From assembly GCA_903833215.1 (NCBI GenBank), contig CAILEM010000106.1, positions 1 through 64,000 on the forward strand: a DNA stretch of 64,000 nucleotides, written 5' to 3'. Positions 33,940-43,288 of this stretch are shown in pieces. Source of the stretch: an uncultured Armatimonadota bacterium (GTDB taxonomy: Bacteria > Armatimonadota > Fimbriimonadia > Fimbriimonadales > Fimbriimonadaceae). Each line of letters starts with the position of its first letter. Position 1 is the first letter of the stretch. The position numbers and the translations under genes were made by a program. The notes under the pieces are model-generated. The model saw only the letters and a list, made by a program, of their open reading frames with translations. It searched no databases and was not told where the DNA came from.

Positions 33940-36825
33940 ATGCGTATTTTCTCTTCAATAGTTTTTAGCCTTTCCCTAGCTGGTGTTGCTTTTTACTTGG
34001 CTGAGCCGAGTATCTCCGCTACTTCGACTTGGCGGAACCAGGCTCCTGCGAATTGGTTCCCTACGAGCGCTCCAACTCCCGGATTCATCAATGCGTCTTA
34101 CACAAACAAGGTCATTGAACGGGCAAAGAAGAAGAGGCATGCGCACCATCAAGGCAATACCGATGTGTCCACCAGAGGGCACAAGCCGGGTCCTGGTGGT
34201 AAGTCGCCGGGAAAGCGACTGAAAATTACCGAAAAAGTTTTCCCGAAGTTTGTCGATTACTCTGGTAAGGCCATTAATGGCGTTCATGTTCACATCGAAT
34301 TGATGGATGCCAAAGGCTTGAAATATCAGCAGGTAGATAGAGTCACGGGTAGCTCAGGCGTTGGTACCGTAAGTGTTCAGGTCAGCAAGTTTCCATCTGT
34401 CGTTACTTTAACGGTGCCCGAGGGTGACCGATGGGAGGTCACGGATCAGAGCAAAGGGATATTTACGATAACTGGGGCTGAAGGCTCAAAGACTTCGAAG
34501 ACCACACGTGAGCTTCGTCCAAATCCGATATCGTTGGCACTTCAAATAGCGACGGTCAACATTGATGGTCCACCTCACGCAGAAGTTCACCTCGGTAACG
34601 ACAAAGAAGTGCGTTGTGACGATGGAGGCAGAGCAGCAATTGAGGTGCCGATGGATGCATTTGAAGAGCAAGTATCCATTAACGTTAGAAGGACCACAGA
34701 GGGGGGGACGTTCCTCGGTAGCTTCAACGTCGGCAAACCTGACAGCAACGGCGAGACCAAGGTGGATTGCAGGAACTTACCGTTGGTTGCCCTGACAAAC
34801 GTTCGTGTGAGCTGTTTTGGTCCAGATGAGTTGACAACGTACGGTTTTCCTACGGAAAAGCTCGTTCTCGAAAAGCTTGGTAAGCCATCGGATTTTCGCC
34901 GAAAAAGGTTGAGTACCACCTCGCGAAATTCAAAGTGGCTCGAATATCCCGACCAAGGACTTGCTTTCAAAGTGCGGTCCATTAATGGCCCCAGTGACAG
35001 GCCGATCAGTGTTGTTGAGCGTATCCGGATTACTTCTTCCGCTGGTGGAGGTATTGGCGCTCTCCAAGTTTCTGATGGTGTCGATAAGTTGTCGTCTCTA
35101 TTCGGTGATGAGGGCGCGACTCTTCCGGACTCAAATGGCGGAAAGGCGCATTCGTTCCTCGACGAAGGAGTTATTATTCATGAGAATCGGAATCAGCAAA
35201 TTGATTGGATCGATCTGAATAGACCACTCCCACACCTTTCGGAAGGCGCAGACCTTGGCATCCCGAATGTGCGCGCCAAGGTGTTTATCGAGCCTGTCGA
35301 TGGTGACTGGGAGGATTATAAGAGTGCATCGACAGACTTGATTGGGTTCCTGGAATCCTGTCCTGGAATGACGTTTGTGCAAGATCAGGCTCAGGCCGAC
35401 ACTGTGATTCAGCTGAGCCTTCAGGATTTCAACGCAAAGAAGGACCGATCATTTGCAGGGTTCTACTCCAAATATCAAATCACAGAAAGCCTGAACTGCC
35501 AGATAACGGAGGTTGGAGAGGCGAGCGGTTCTCCGTTCAGTAGAACGTACGTTGGAAACGGTATCGCGGACTTTGAACGAGAAGTTGATCAGTCGAGATA
35601 TCTCGTTAGCCGTTCAGATTTTTCCCGCTCAACAGGATTGCTGATGCGACGCGGGGCGGAGCGCGCGAAGCGGATCGCGATGCGGCAAATAGCTTCCCAG
35701 ATCGTTGAAGAACTGACTCGCCGTGCGACATTTACGGCTCGACTAACTTCCATAGAAGAGGAAGGTGGAAGTCTTGAGATTAACGCGGGCAAAAACCAGG
35801 GACTTATCATCGGGTCTGAACTGGAGATTTACAACTCTGGCGTTCCAGCGTTCAAAAACCAAGTTGGAACCTACTCTCAAAGCGTCACCTTAGCTAGGGT
35901 GACGGAGCTTACTGAGAACACTGCAAAGTGCCAGGCCTATGTAATTGTTAGCTCAGTTGGTAAAGACGGAAAGGTTAATGTTGAAGAGCTGCCAATCCCA
36001 ACTACAGCACGGAGAGGCGTTATTCTGCGTCAGCTGGAGCAAGTTCTTGACCCTTCAACGAGAATGGCGACTGCCAAACCGGTCTATCGAATTGTTGATT
36101 TGTCTGAAGACCAATGGGACGAGTCCGGGGACAAGGGGTATGTCCCAACCGTGCAACCCACCGTCCACTTCCTGACTTGGCCATTGAGACGTCCAGCGGA
36201 AGAGCTCAAGAGGCATGAGGTCTTTACACGTTGGTATGTCGAGCGGGTTGATCGCGTGCGAGCGGGGAGGGGAGACCACCACCCCAACGGACCTGTTGGC
36301 CACAACCCCAACGGACCTGTTGGCCACAACCCCAACGGACCTGTTGGCCACAACCCCAACGGACCTGTTGGCCACAACCCCAACGGACCTGTTGGCCACA
36401 ACCCCAACGGACCTGTCGGCCACAATCCCAATGGGCTCAGCGGTCGCAATCCCAACGGGCACGGCGAATACGACCCCAGTGGACCTGACGGTCGCAACCT
36501 CAATGGGCCCGGCGGCTACCACCCCAATAGGCCTCGCGGCTACGATCCCAACGGACCTGTCGGCCACAAACCCACTGGGCTCGGCGGCTACAACCCTAAT
36601 GGGCCAAGCGGTCGTACCCTCATCGGACGTGGCAGTGGTGTTCCTTCTAGGCCAATAGATAACGGGTCATCTGTGCACGGGTCGGTCAGGTCCAGAGGAA
36701 ATACGCAAACTGGAATTGGCCAAGGACGACAAGATCCGCAGCGACGTCAGGAAAGCACGCGCCAGCAGGATGCTCCACGGCGGCAAGAACCGCAGAAGAC
36801 GAATACTCGACGGAGAGGTGGCTAG
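33940..36825 (+). CDS. Large exported protein with CsgG/FlgT-like region and NPNGPVGH repeats
   Basis: 961 residues. A signal peptide (IFSSIVFSLSLAGVAFYLA) leads to a beta domain near residues 100-170 (FVDYSGKAINGVHVHIELMD) and further beta regions. Around residues 450-590 is a CsgG-like pattern: LIGFLESCPGMTFVQDQAQ, ADTVIQLSLQDF and a helix of A-rich arginine residues ending IASQIVEEL. Next comes a small beta domain (LEINAGKNQGLIIGSELEIY) like the C-terminal domain of FlgT-type proteins and like that in the convergent protein at 45049-47004. The C-terminus holds fifteen 8-residue repeats, then a Gln/Arg-rich end. I infer an envelope or surface component. No known family covers the whole protein. 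Confidence 0.6.
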   Translation: MRIFSSIVFSLSLAGVAFYLAEPSISATSTWRNQAPANWFPTSAPTPGFINASYTNKVIERAKKKRHAHHQGNTDVSTRGHKPGPGGKSPGKRLKITEKVFPKFVDYSGKAINGVHVHIELMDAKGLKYQQVDRVTGSSGVGTVSVQVSKFPSVVTLTVPEGDRWEVTDQSKGIFTITGAEGSKTSKTTRELRPNPISLALQIATVNIDGPPHAEVHLGNDKEVRCDDGGRAAIEVPMDAFEEQVSINVRRTTEGGTFLGSFNVGKPDSNGETKVDCRNLPLVALTNVRVSCFGPDELTTYGFPTEKLVLEKLGKPSDFRRKRLSTTSRNSKWLEYPDQGLAFKVRSINGPSDRPISVVERIRITSSAGGGIGALQVSDGVDKLSSLFGDEGATLPDSNGGKAHSFLDEGVIIHENRNQQIDWIDLNRPLPHLSEGADLGIPNVRAKVFIEPVDGDWEDYKSASTDLIGFLESCPGMTFVQDQAQADTVIQLSLQDFNAKKDRSFAGFYSKYQITESLNCQITEVGEASGSPFSRTYVGNGIADFEREVDQSRYLVSRSDFSRSTGLLMRRGAERAKRIAMRQIASQIVEELTRRATFTARLTSIEEEGGSLEINAGKNQGLIIGSELEIYNSGVPAFKNQVGTYSQSVTLARVTELTENTAKCQAYVIVSSVGKDGKVNVEELPIPTTARRGVILRQLEQVLDPSTRMATAKPVYRIVDLSEDQWDESGDKGYVPTVQPTVHFLTWPLRRPAEELKRHEVFTRWYVERVDRVRAGRGDHHPNGPVGHNPNGPVGHNPNGPVGHNPNGPVGHNPNGPVGHNPNGPVGHNPNGLSGRNPNGHGEYDPSGPDGRNLNGPGGYHPNRPRGYDPNGPVGHKPTGLGGYNPNGPSGRTLIGRGSGVPSRPIDNGSSVHGSVRSRGNTQTGIGQGRQDPQRRQESTRQQDAPRRQEPQKTNTRRRGG
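36277..36636 (+). repeat. Fifteen tandem 24-bp repeats coding 8-residue units
   Basis: The first six units (36277-36420) are almost identical at DNA level and encode the consensus NPNGPVGH. Nine degenerate units follow, each still exactly 24 bp, for example NPNGLSGR, DPSGPDGR and KPTGLGGY. The identical block suggests recent slippage expansion on top of an older array. The units lie in frame in the exported protein and are not CRISPR-like, because there are no spacers. Confidence 0.92.
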
Positions 36826-36981
36826 CTCAGTGATGTACAACTTCGGTCCGATGAGTGAGACGTGTTCGCTTTTGTTGGGTCCGAAAGATTTTCTGACGGA
36901 AGAATTGCCCTAAATAGCGGTTAGGTTCGTGAATTTGGTGCGATGGATTTTTGAGATAGGTTAGGGAATAGGGGGAGTTTA

Positions 36982-38529
36982 TTGTCATACGCAGTTGGAA
37001 TCGATTTAGGCACAACAAATTCAGTCATTTCGCTTTGGAGAAAAGGATCGCTAGAGACAATCGAGATTGATGGACGCGATGCGATGCCATCGGTTGTTTC
37101 ATTTCGGCCAGATGGCAAAGTTCTCATTGGAAAAGCTGCGAAGGGGATACTCCTTTCTGATCCAGACAACACACTAGGATCGACGAAGCGCGACATTGGA
37201 ACAAATCGGACTTACACTGCTGGTGGGAAAAAACTAGGCCCCACTGACGTTGCCGCCATGATCCTGGAGCGACTAGTGAACATTGCTAGTCAGACCACTG
37301 GTGTTCCCATTAAGGAAGCCGTCATTACGGTTCCGGCGTATTTCAATGAAGAGCAAAAGGCTCAGACTAGACGAGCAGGAGAAAGAGCGGGCCTGAAGGT
37401 TCTGCGGCTCCTGCCTGAGCCAACAGCGGCGGCCATTGCCTATGGATTGGACAAAGATCGTGATCAGACCATCATGGTCTACGATCTTGGCGGCGGAACT
37501 TTCGATGTATCTATCCTATCGATAAAACAGAATAACTTCACTGTTCGGGCTGTCGGTGGAGACAGCCATCTCGGTGGAGATGACTTTGATTTGGCGATCG
37601 TTTCCTGGATTTGCGAGAAAATTAAGGCCAAGTCTGGCAAAGATATTCTGCGAGATCAGTCGGCACAGGCGAGGTTAGCTCTCCAGAAACTAAAGGAGGA
37701 GTGTGAGAAAGCCAAGGTCGAACTCTCTACGGCCGAAGTGACGGAAATCTTAGTGACTGACGTCATGGGACAGACTGTAGATGAACAGCTCACCCTCGCC
37801 GAATACAACAGATTGATTGGTCCTCTCCTCCAGCGCACCGTTGTATGTGTTAGGAAGACGCTGAAAGATGCCGGATTGACCTCAGAGGACATCAATCGAG
37901 TGATTCTTGTAGGTGGTTCAACGAAGAACCGCGCTGTAAGGGAGTTGGTTGCGAAGGAGATCAAGCCACCCTACACCGCAGATAAGGTGGATCTTGCAGT
38001 GTCGCACGGCGCAGCAATTGTGGCGGCAAACTCGGCCCTTCCTGCAGTCGGAAACACGGATCAGAAGGGTCTGCCCCCGATCGAATTTAAAGATGTGACA
38101 GCCCACACTCTTTCTGTTGACATGTATAACGCAGCTGGGGATTTGGTTTGTATCCCCGTGATTCAACGGCAGACACCCTTTCCATGTCGTGGCACGGCTC
38201 TTGGAGCAACGCGTCGACCTTATCAAGAGGTTGTCGCATTTGAGGTTTACCGGGGAGAGGAACTTGAGCCTTCAAACAACACAAAGCTGGGTGAGCTTGC
38301 GCTGCCGCTGGCGACACCAGCGGCAGTTGAGATTTATGTCGCGTGTTTGTTCAGTCTAGACCACGACGGACTGCTGAACTTTACGGCCGCAGAATTTCCT
38401 CCCGACCCAGACAATATCCTCTTGTTCGAATCCATGGATGCATCAGGGAGCCTCGATCTTTCCAAGGTTGACGCACTCGTGCGAGCCGGGATCGTTAAAA
38501 CCAAGACTGTGACAATTCGAACCACGTGA
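36982..38529 (+). CDS. Lid-less Hsp70 (DnaK-like) protein 1
   Basis: 515 residues, about 120 shorter than DnaK, from TTG 36982 with GGGAG upstream. The nucleotide-binding domain is intact: GIDLGTTNS (phosphate 1), KRDIGTN with the ATPase lysine, PEPTAAAIAYG, DLGGGTFDVS (phosphate 2) and ILVGGSTK (adenosine). Residues from about 385 form a short substrate-binding beta domain (TAHTLSVDMYNAAGDLV); the helical lid is missing. Hsp70s bind exposed hydrophobic segments under ATP control. It is the first of three paralogues in this island and is followed by a 256-bp gap before the next. No J-protein gene is nearby. Confidence 0.88.
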   Translation: MSYAVGIDLGTTNSVISLWRKGSLETIEIDGRDAMPSVVSFRPDGKVLIGKAAKGILLSDPDNTLGSTKRDIGTNRTYTAGGKKLGPTDVAAMILERLVNIASQTTGVPIKEAVITVPAYFNEEQKAQTRRAGERAGLKVLRLLPEPTAAAIAYGLDKDRDQTIMVYDLGGGTFDVSILSIKQNNFTVRAVGGDSHLGGDDFDLAIVSWICEKIKAKSGKDILRDQSAQARLALQKLKEECEKAKVELSTAEVTEILVTDVMGQTVDEQLTLAEYNRLIGPLLQRTVVCVRKTLKDAGLTSEDINRVILVGGSTKNRAVRELVAKEIKPPYTADKVDLAVSHGAAIVAANSALPAVGNTDQKGLPPIEFKDVTAHTLSVDMYNAAGDLVCIPVIQRQTPFPCRGTALGATRRPYQEVVAFEVYRGEELEPSNNTKLGELALPLATPAAVEIYVACLFSLDHDGLLNFTAAEFPPDPDNILLFESMDASGSLDLSKVDALVRAGIVKTKTVTIRTT

Positions 38530-38539
38530 TGGCCACGAC

Positions 38540-38668
38540 ATGGGTAGCCGTGGCAACACGAAGTCCAAACGTAAATTGGAAGAACACATCAAGAGTGCTT
38601 TGGCTCGTTCCATCCCAGACAAAGAAAACTGCTCACAGGGGCTTCTTTGGTTTGCGTTTGCGCCCTGA
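38540..38668 (+). CDS. Possible 42-residue protein between two Hsp70 genes
   Basis: The gap between Hsp70-1 and Hsp70-2 contains a short frame, ATG 38540 to TGA 38668: a basic start (MGSRGNTKSKRKLEEHIKSA) and a hydrophobic, aromatic end (LLWFAFAP). The ribosome site is weak. Composition is plausible for a small helix that binds a partner, but chance cannot be excluded. No family recognised. Confidence 0.25.
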   Translation: MGSRGNTKSKRKLEEHIKSALARSIPDKENCSQGLLWFAFAP

Positions 38669-38785
38669 TGAACCGCTACTGTTATGTCGTGTGGCACGGT
38701 TAGTGCGGCACATTTGCCGACTTGATCGCGCGTAACTCTCTCAAAAATAGGCACAGCCATTGACCTAAGATGGCAAGGAATCGCT

Positions 38786-40342
38786 ATGGGAATTGAAATT
38801 GATAAGAGCTCTTATGTATTTGGAATTGACCTTGGGACCACGAATTCGTCTATAGCGGTATTCGCGCAGGGAAAGAGTCATGTGATACCGCTTGATGGTA
38901 GGAAATCGATGCCATCGGTGTTGCGAATCAAAGAGGGGGGAGAGATCATTGTAGGACAGGCTGCGAAGTCTAGCATCTACTCCTACCCTGATGACACGGT
39001 GTCGTCTGTGAAACGCATGTTGGGAACGGGTTGGAAAAAGCAATTCTCGGCGTTACCTGAGATCTCTTTCTCAGCCGTCGATATCTCGGGTGAGGTTCTG
39101 AGTGCAATATGTGCCAAAGCTCAAACGCAAGAGGAATTTGACATTCAAGGCACCCCGCATAGGGTTGTCATCTGCATTCCTGCCAATTTCACAGATATTC
39201 AAAAGAAGGAAACGAGAGAGGCTGCGGAACGGGCGAACCTCCAAGTGATTGACCTGATCGAAGAGCCGGTAGCGGCCGCCATAGCCTACGCTGTGGACAA
39301 AGAAGTCAAGCAGACAATTCTCGTTTACGATCTGGGGGGTGGGACCTTTGACGTAACGATCATGCGGGTAGAAGCTGAGCGCAGAGATGATGGAACGACC
39401 GGGCACCTGCGGGTGCTTTCCAAGGTAGGCATACAGCAGCTGGGCGGAGACGATTTTGACATGGCCCTTATGAAGCTGGTTGTTAAGGATGTTAACGCCA
39501 AGCTTGGATTTGATCTCCTTGACGAAACTGCCGAGTGTGATTTGACACCGAAATCGATGCGTGAGGCGAGAGAGAAATTAAAAGCGGCATGTGAACAAGG
39601 CAAAATCGACTTAACCACATCCCCAAGTACCGAAATCAGTATTTCCAATTTTATTGTTGATGGTAGCGGGATTGTCCACAATATCGAACTAGAGGTTACT
39701 CGTCAAGAGTTTGAAGCGGCGATCGAGCCTCTCGTTCTCAAATCGCGAGCCGCGGTGGATCAAGCCACCAAGGAGGCAGCACTCAGCCTGGAGGACGTAA
39801 ACAGAATCATTATGGTTGGTGGCTCGACTAAGGTTCCATGCGTGAGCAAAATGCTGGAGGAGATGTACGGCAAAAAGCCGTTCATGGATGCTGACGTCGA
39901 TACGATTGTCGCACGCGGGGCTGCAATCTACGGCTCATGGAAAACGGCTGCTTCGGAAGACACTTGTCAAGGTCTTGCACTCCACAATATCGCCTCTCAT
40001 CATCTTGGTATCGAGGTCGCCGGAGGCAAGGTGAGTTGGATCATTGAAAAGGGATCTGAGATTCCAGCCGATGAGCCACTGAGAATTTCTCGAACCTACA
40101 CAACACAGGAAGACGGGCAGGAGTCCATTCGAATTACAGTTTATCAAGGTGTCGAAGCGACGACTTACGCAACGGATGAGGGAACAGTTTGCATTGGTGA
40201 GTTTTATTTGAGCGGCATTCCCCCGAAACCAGCGTCGTCAGAACGCATTGAAGTTACCTTCGAGTTGAATCAACACAACATCTTAACGGTATCAGGTGTT
40301 TCATCTACTTCAAGCGAAGGGCTCGAGATCAAGAGGAGTTGA
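38786..40342 (+). CDS. Lid-less Hsp70 (DnaK-like) protein 2
   Basis: 518 residues with AAGGA six bases before ATG. ATPase motifs are all present: GIDLGTTNSSIA, VKRMLGTG with the lysine, EEPVAAAIAYA, YDLGGGTFDVT and IMVGGSTKVP. The substrate domain (ASHHLGIEVAGGKVSWIIE) is short and there is no lid. It differs clearly from Hsp70-1, so the copies are not a recent duplication. One base separates its stop region from the start of the GrpE-like gene, indicating coupled expression with its likely exchange factor. Confidence 0.88.
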   Translation: MGIEIDKSSYVFGIDLGTTNSSIAVFAQGKSHVIPLDGRKSMPSVLRIKEGGEIIVGQAAKSSIYSYPDDTVSSVKRMLGTGWKKQFSALPEISFSAVDISGEVLSAICAKAQTQEEFDIQGTPHRVVICIPANFTDIQKKETREAAERANLQVIDLIEEPVAAAIAYAVDKEVKQTILVYDLGGGTFDVTIMRVEAERRDDGTTGHLRVLSKVGIQQLGGDDFDMALMKLVVKDVNAKLGFDLLDETAECDLTPKSMREAREKLKAACEQGKIDLTTSPSTEISISNFIVDGSGIVHNIELEVTRQEFEAAIEPLVLKSRAAVDQATKEAALSLEDVNRIIMVGGSTKVPCVSKMLEEMYGKKPFMDADVDTIVARGAAIYGSWKTAASEDTCQGLALHNIASHHLGIEVAGGKVSWIIEKGSEIPADEPLRISRTYTTQEDGQESIRITVYQGVEATTYATDEGTVCIGEFYLSGIPPKPASSERIEVTFELNQHNILTVSGVSSTSSEGLEIKRS

Positions 40343-40343
40343 A

Positions 40344-41789
40344 ATGGGCACAAGTGAATTGTCACAAGCCGAGCTGAATCTTGTTTCAGATGCTGAGCAT
40401 CTGATCACGACTCTTCGTGTTTTGGCCGATGCTCACCATCAGGCTAAAAAGTACGCCTATAGGCTCTTGAATACGAAGACTTCACGCGCAGAAGCGGCCC
40501 AGCGCAAGATGATTCAAAACCTTAGCAATGGGACAGCAGCTAAGGAGATGAATGAGCTGGCAGCGTGGCTAGAAAAGCGGTATCAGATCTCAGAGCAAGA
40601 CAGCAATCAGATTCAGCCGCGACAGGAGAAGAACTCTATTGAATTTGAAGTGCACTCCGTACCGGAGCCTCAGGTGAACGATGTTGGTGGCGATATCAGA
40701 GACCGGCAGGATCAGGAATTAACAACGAATGGGCCAGGAACTGCCAGCGGTGGAATTTCCCCCGAGCAGTCGGTGATTACCGGAGGTGAGGAAGGTTGTG
40801 AATCGGATGACGTCGTGCAGTCCGGTGGAGAACCCAAGCCTGTCGTTGAGAACGGACCAGAACGGAACTTTGTTGAGGAAGGTGAAGATGTCCAGCCAAA
40901 CCAATCCGACGCTGTCGCTATCGATATGTTTATCAAAGAGATAGTGGCTCTGGACGAACTCGAATCAATTAAAGACCGAGCGGAGGCTCAGGTATGCATC
41001 GAAGCTTGTGAGAAAGCGAGGCTCGAGTCTGAGCAGTTTTTTGATTCGCTCAGGTCAGTGTCTGTCACGGTTGCTGAAAGACTTGATCAGCATCCTTCGC
41101 TTCCAGATGATATCGAAAGCGAAGTGCGGGCTTTGATAGAGAGCCGGCATCAAAGCTTGATGCTTATATCAAAAATGCTTAAGCGTTTGGAAAGCAGAAT
41201 CCCTCTGGTCGAGGTTCCCGAACAGTGGGAACTACCATCTCTTGGGTGTTCTGAAGAATCGCTCGCAGCTATGGTAATCCAACAAGCCACCCTCGTTCAG
41301 GTTCAAAATCGGATTAAAGAGCATGTCCGATTGCATTCTCTCGAGCGCTATTCATGTGTGTCCACACCAAGAGACTTGGCACGGTCGGTGTCAAAGCAGC
41401 TCATTGATTTCATTGCGCGGCACCTGCTACCAATCCTTGATAGCCTTGATGATGGCCGAACCTACACGCAACCCCTCCTTGATCCTAGTAATGGGAAGAA
41501 TGCGGCGGCGTTCGCGGAGACGATTAGGGATGCGTATGGTCAAGCAAGGCTAGACCTGCTGACGGTGATTGCTGCTGTCGGGGTTGACGTGATACCAGTG
41601 GTCATTGGCTCTCCAATCGATTATGAGTGTCAAGAGCCATTCGATTCGGAGCCCCATCCATCAATGCCAGAAGAAACCGTTTTATCCGTTTCACGAAACG
41701 GATATCAGAAGCGAGTGAGTGACAAGATAACGAGGAATATTCGGATGGCGCAAGTCGTGATTGTGAGAAATCCTAAGGGGAACGGTTAG
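40344..41789 (+). CDS. Long GrpE-like protein with coiled-coil regions
   Basis: 481 residues from ATG 40344 with AGAGGAG at 40332-40338. Residues 1-90 are helical; about 95-200 are an acidic low-complexity linker; 200-400 are long helices that could form a coiled coil. The last 65 residues follow the GrpE beta-wing order: IPVVIGSPIDYECQEP, PEETVLSVSRNGYQ and IRMAQVVIV, matching GrpE positions that end MVKVSK-like. GrpE proteins of about 200 residues exchange ADP for ATP on DnaK. This one is more than twice that length and lies between two Hsp70 genes. I infer a dedicated exchange factor with extra binding arms. Confidence 0.6.
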   Translation: MGTSELSQAELNLVSDAEHLITTLRVLADAHHQAKKYAYRLLNTKTSRAEAAQRKMIQNLSNGTAAKEMNELAAWLEKRYQISEQDSNQIQPRQEKNSIEFEVHSVPEPQVNDVGGDIRDRQDQELTTNGPGTASGGISPEQSVITGGEEGCESDDVVQSGGEPKPVVENGPERNFVEEGEDVQPNQSDAVAIDMFIKEIVALDELESIKDRAEAQVCIEACEKARLESEQFFDSLRSVSVTVAERLDQHPSLPDDIESEVRALIESRHQSLMLISKMLKRLESRIPLVEVPEQWELPSLGCSEESLAAMVIQQATLVQVQNRIKEHVRLHSLERYSCVSTPRDLARSVSKQLIDFIARHLLPILDSLDDGRTYTQPLLDPSNGKNAAAFAETIRDAYGQARLDLLTVIAAVGVDVIPVVIGSPIDYECQEPFDSEPHPSMPEETVLSVSRNGYQKRVSDKITRNIRMAQVVIVRNPKGNG

Positions 41790-43279
41790 TGGATTACAGT
41801 AAGAACCTTGTGCTCGGGATGGATCTCGGGACCACATTTAGTAGTGTTGGGCAATGGGATGGGCGCGGAGTTGTGATCCTTGAAGACATCACTGGAAAGG
41901 AAGCGATCCAGTCAGTGGTCTATTATGAGGAGCCCCAAGATGCCTTTACGGTCGGTGAAACAGCCTATAACAAGACCCTAAAGAATCCGGAATACGGCGT
42001 TATCGGCGTCAAGCGAATGATGGATGATGGGGAGCAACCCATTCGTCTTGGAACGAAGACCCTGACTCCAGTAGAGGTGTCCTCCGAGATCCTGAAAAGG
42101 TGGAAGAGCGATGCGCTCTCCAAGGTTCCCGGATCTAAGGTATCCAGCAGTGTCGTAACCGTCCCGTACTACTTCAAGGTCCACCAATGCGAAAATACAC
42201 GCAAAGCGGCAGAGCTGTCGAATATCAATTGTAAGGCGATTCTGCAAGAACCCATCGCTGCTTCCATCGGCTACGCATGGTACCTATCCCAAAAACACGG
42301 CAACCAAGATTATTCGGAGACCATCCTTGTATTTGATTTGGGTGGGGGCACCTTCGATTTGACTCTCTTCCAGCTACACCTTACTGCCACGAAGATCCGA
42401 TTTGAGGTACTCGCAACTGGTGGAGATGATCGGTTGGGAGGAATGGACTTTGATGAGCGGATTGTCGAATTGTTTCTCAAGAGGAGTGGTAGTACGCTCG
42501 ACGGACTAGAACCGAAGGCTTATCGTATGGCGCGCCAGAAGCTTTTGGAAAGGGCTAACTCCACCAAGATTACTTTGACAACGTCGGTAACGGACACCGT
42601 AACTATCTCGGACGTTGTTCCTGGCAAAGGGGCCGATTTTGATGTTAGTCAGGCCGACTTAGAGGAGATACTCGGCGATTACATCAAGCGTATCGAGGAT
42701 ATGATCAGCCATATTTGGAGTGATGCGGGCATACAGCCTCACGAGGTTCCCAAGAAGCTTGATCGGGTTATTAAGGTCGGAGGATCAAGCAAACTCGCCT
42801 GTATTCGCAAGATGTTGGAGCGGGTGATTGGCAAAGACAAGATATATAACGACATTAAAGATGTCACTGCGGTTGCACAAGGGGCGGCGATTTATGCCGC
42901 ATATCTCGACGATCCAGAGGTATTAGGTAAGGAAGTCGAAATTGTTACAAGAACTTGCCATTCCCTTGGTGTCGAAACAACTGGTGGAAAGTTCCATGTT
43001 TTGGTGCCTGCTAATCGACCTGCCCCTTGTGAGATCATGCAGATTTTCCGAACTGACGCGGATAACGTTACGAATCTAGACATTAATCTCTTTCAAGGCT
43101 CCTCAAAGCAGGTGGCAGATAACTCATTGGTGGGAACGATTAAGGTTGACGGTTTGAAACCCCGACCCAAAGGTGAAACCAAGGTCAAGATCACACTGAA
43201 AGTTAGCCCTCAACAGACTCTCTCAGTGCTTGTAGACATCGACGGTCAAAGAAGTGTGGGCAACTTCAAGATTGCTTAG
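41789..43279 (+). CDS. Lid-less Hsp70 (DnaK-like) protein 3
   Basis: 496 residues from GTG 41789, overlapping the preceding stop by one base (TAGTG) with AAGGGG upstream. Motifs: GMDLGTTFSSVG, VKRMMDDG, QEPIAASIGYA, FDLGGGTFDLT and KVGGSSKLACIR. It is the most divergent of the three: QSVVYYEE replaces the usual PSVVxF region and the N-lobe start is shorter. Substrate domain short (CHSLGVETTGGKFHVLVP), no lid. Nine bases separate its stop from the pseudokinase gene. Confidence 0.87.
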   Translation: MDYSKNLVLGMDLGTTFSSVGQWDGRGVVILEDITGKEAIQSVVYYEEPQDAFTVGETAYNKTLKNPEYGVIGVKRMMDDGEQPIRLGTKTLTPVEVSSEILKRWKSDALSKVPGSKVSSSVVTVPYYFKVHQCENTRKAAELSNINCKAILQEPIAASIGYAWYLSQKHGNQDYSETILVFDLGGGTFDLTLFQLHLTATKIRFEVLATGGDDRLGGMDFDERIVELFLKRSGSTLDGLEPKAYRMARQKLLERANSTKITLTTSVTDTVTISDVVPGKGADFDVSQADLEEILGDYIKRIEDMISHIWSDAGIQPHEVPKKLDRVIKVGGSSKLACIRKMLERVIGKDKIYNDIKDVTAVAQGAAIYAAYLDDPEVLGKEVEIVTRTCHSLGVETTGGKFHVLVPANRPAPCEIMQIFRTDADNVTNLDINLFQGSSKQVADNSLVGTIKVDGLKPRPKGETKVKITLKVSPQQTLSVLVDIDGQRSVGNFKIA

Positions 43280-43288
43280 CAAAGAATA

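Noticed and set aside
36055-36567. 170-codon minus-strand frame with repeated VGVVANRS
   Set aside because: It is the mirror of the tandem-repeat coding strand; no ribosome site and the plus-strand protein is clearly real.
36277-36636. Possible CRISPR array
   Set aside because: Units abut with no spacers and encode an in-frame peptide repeat.
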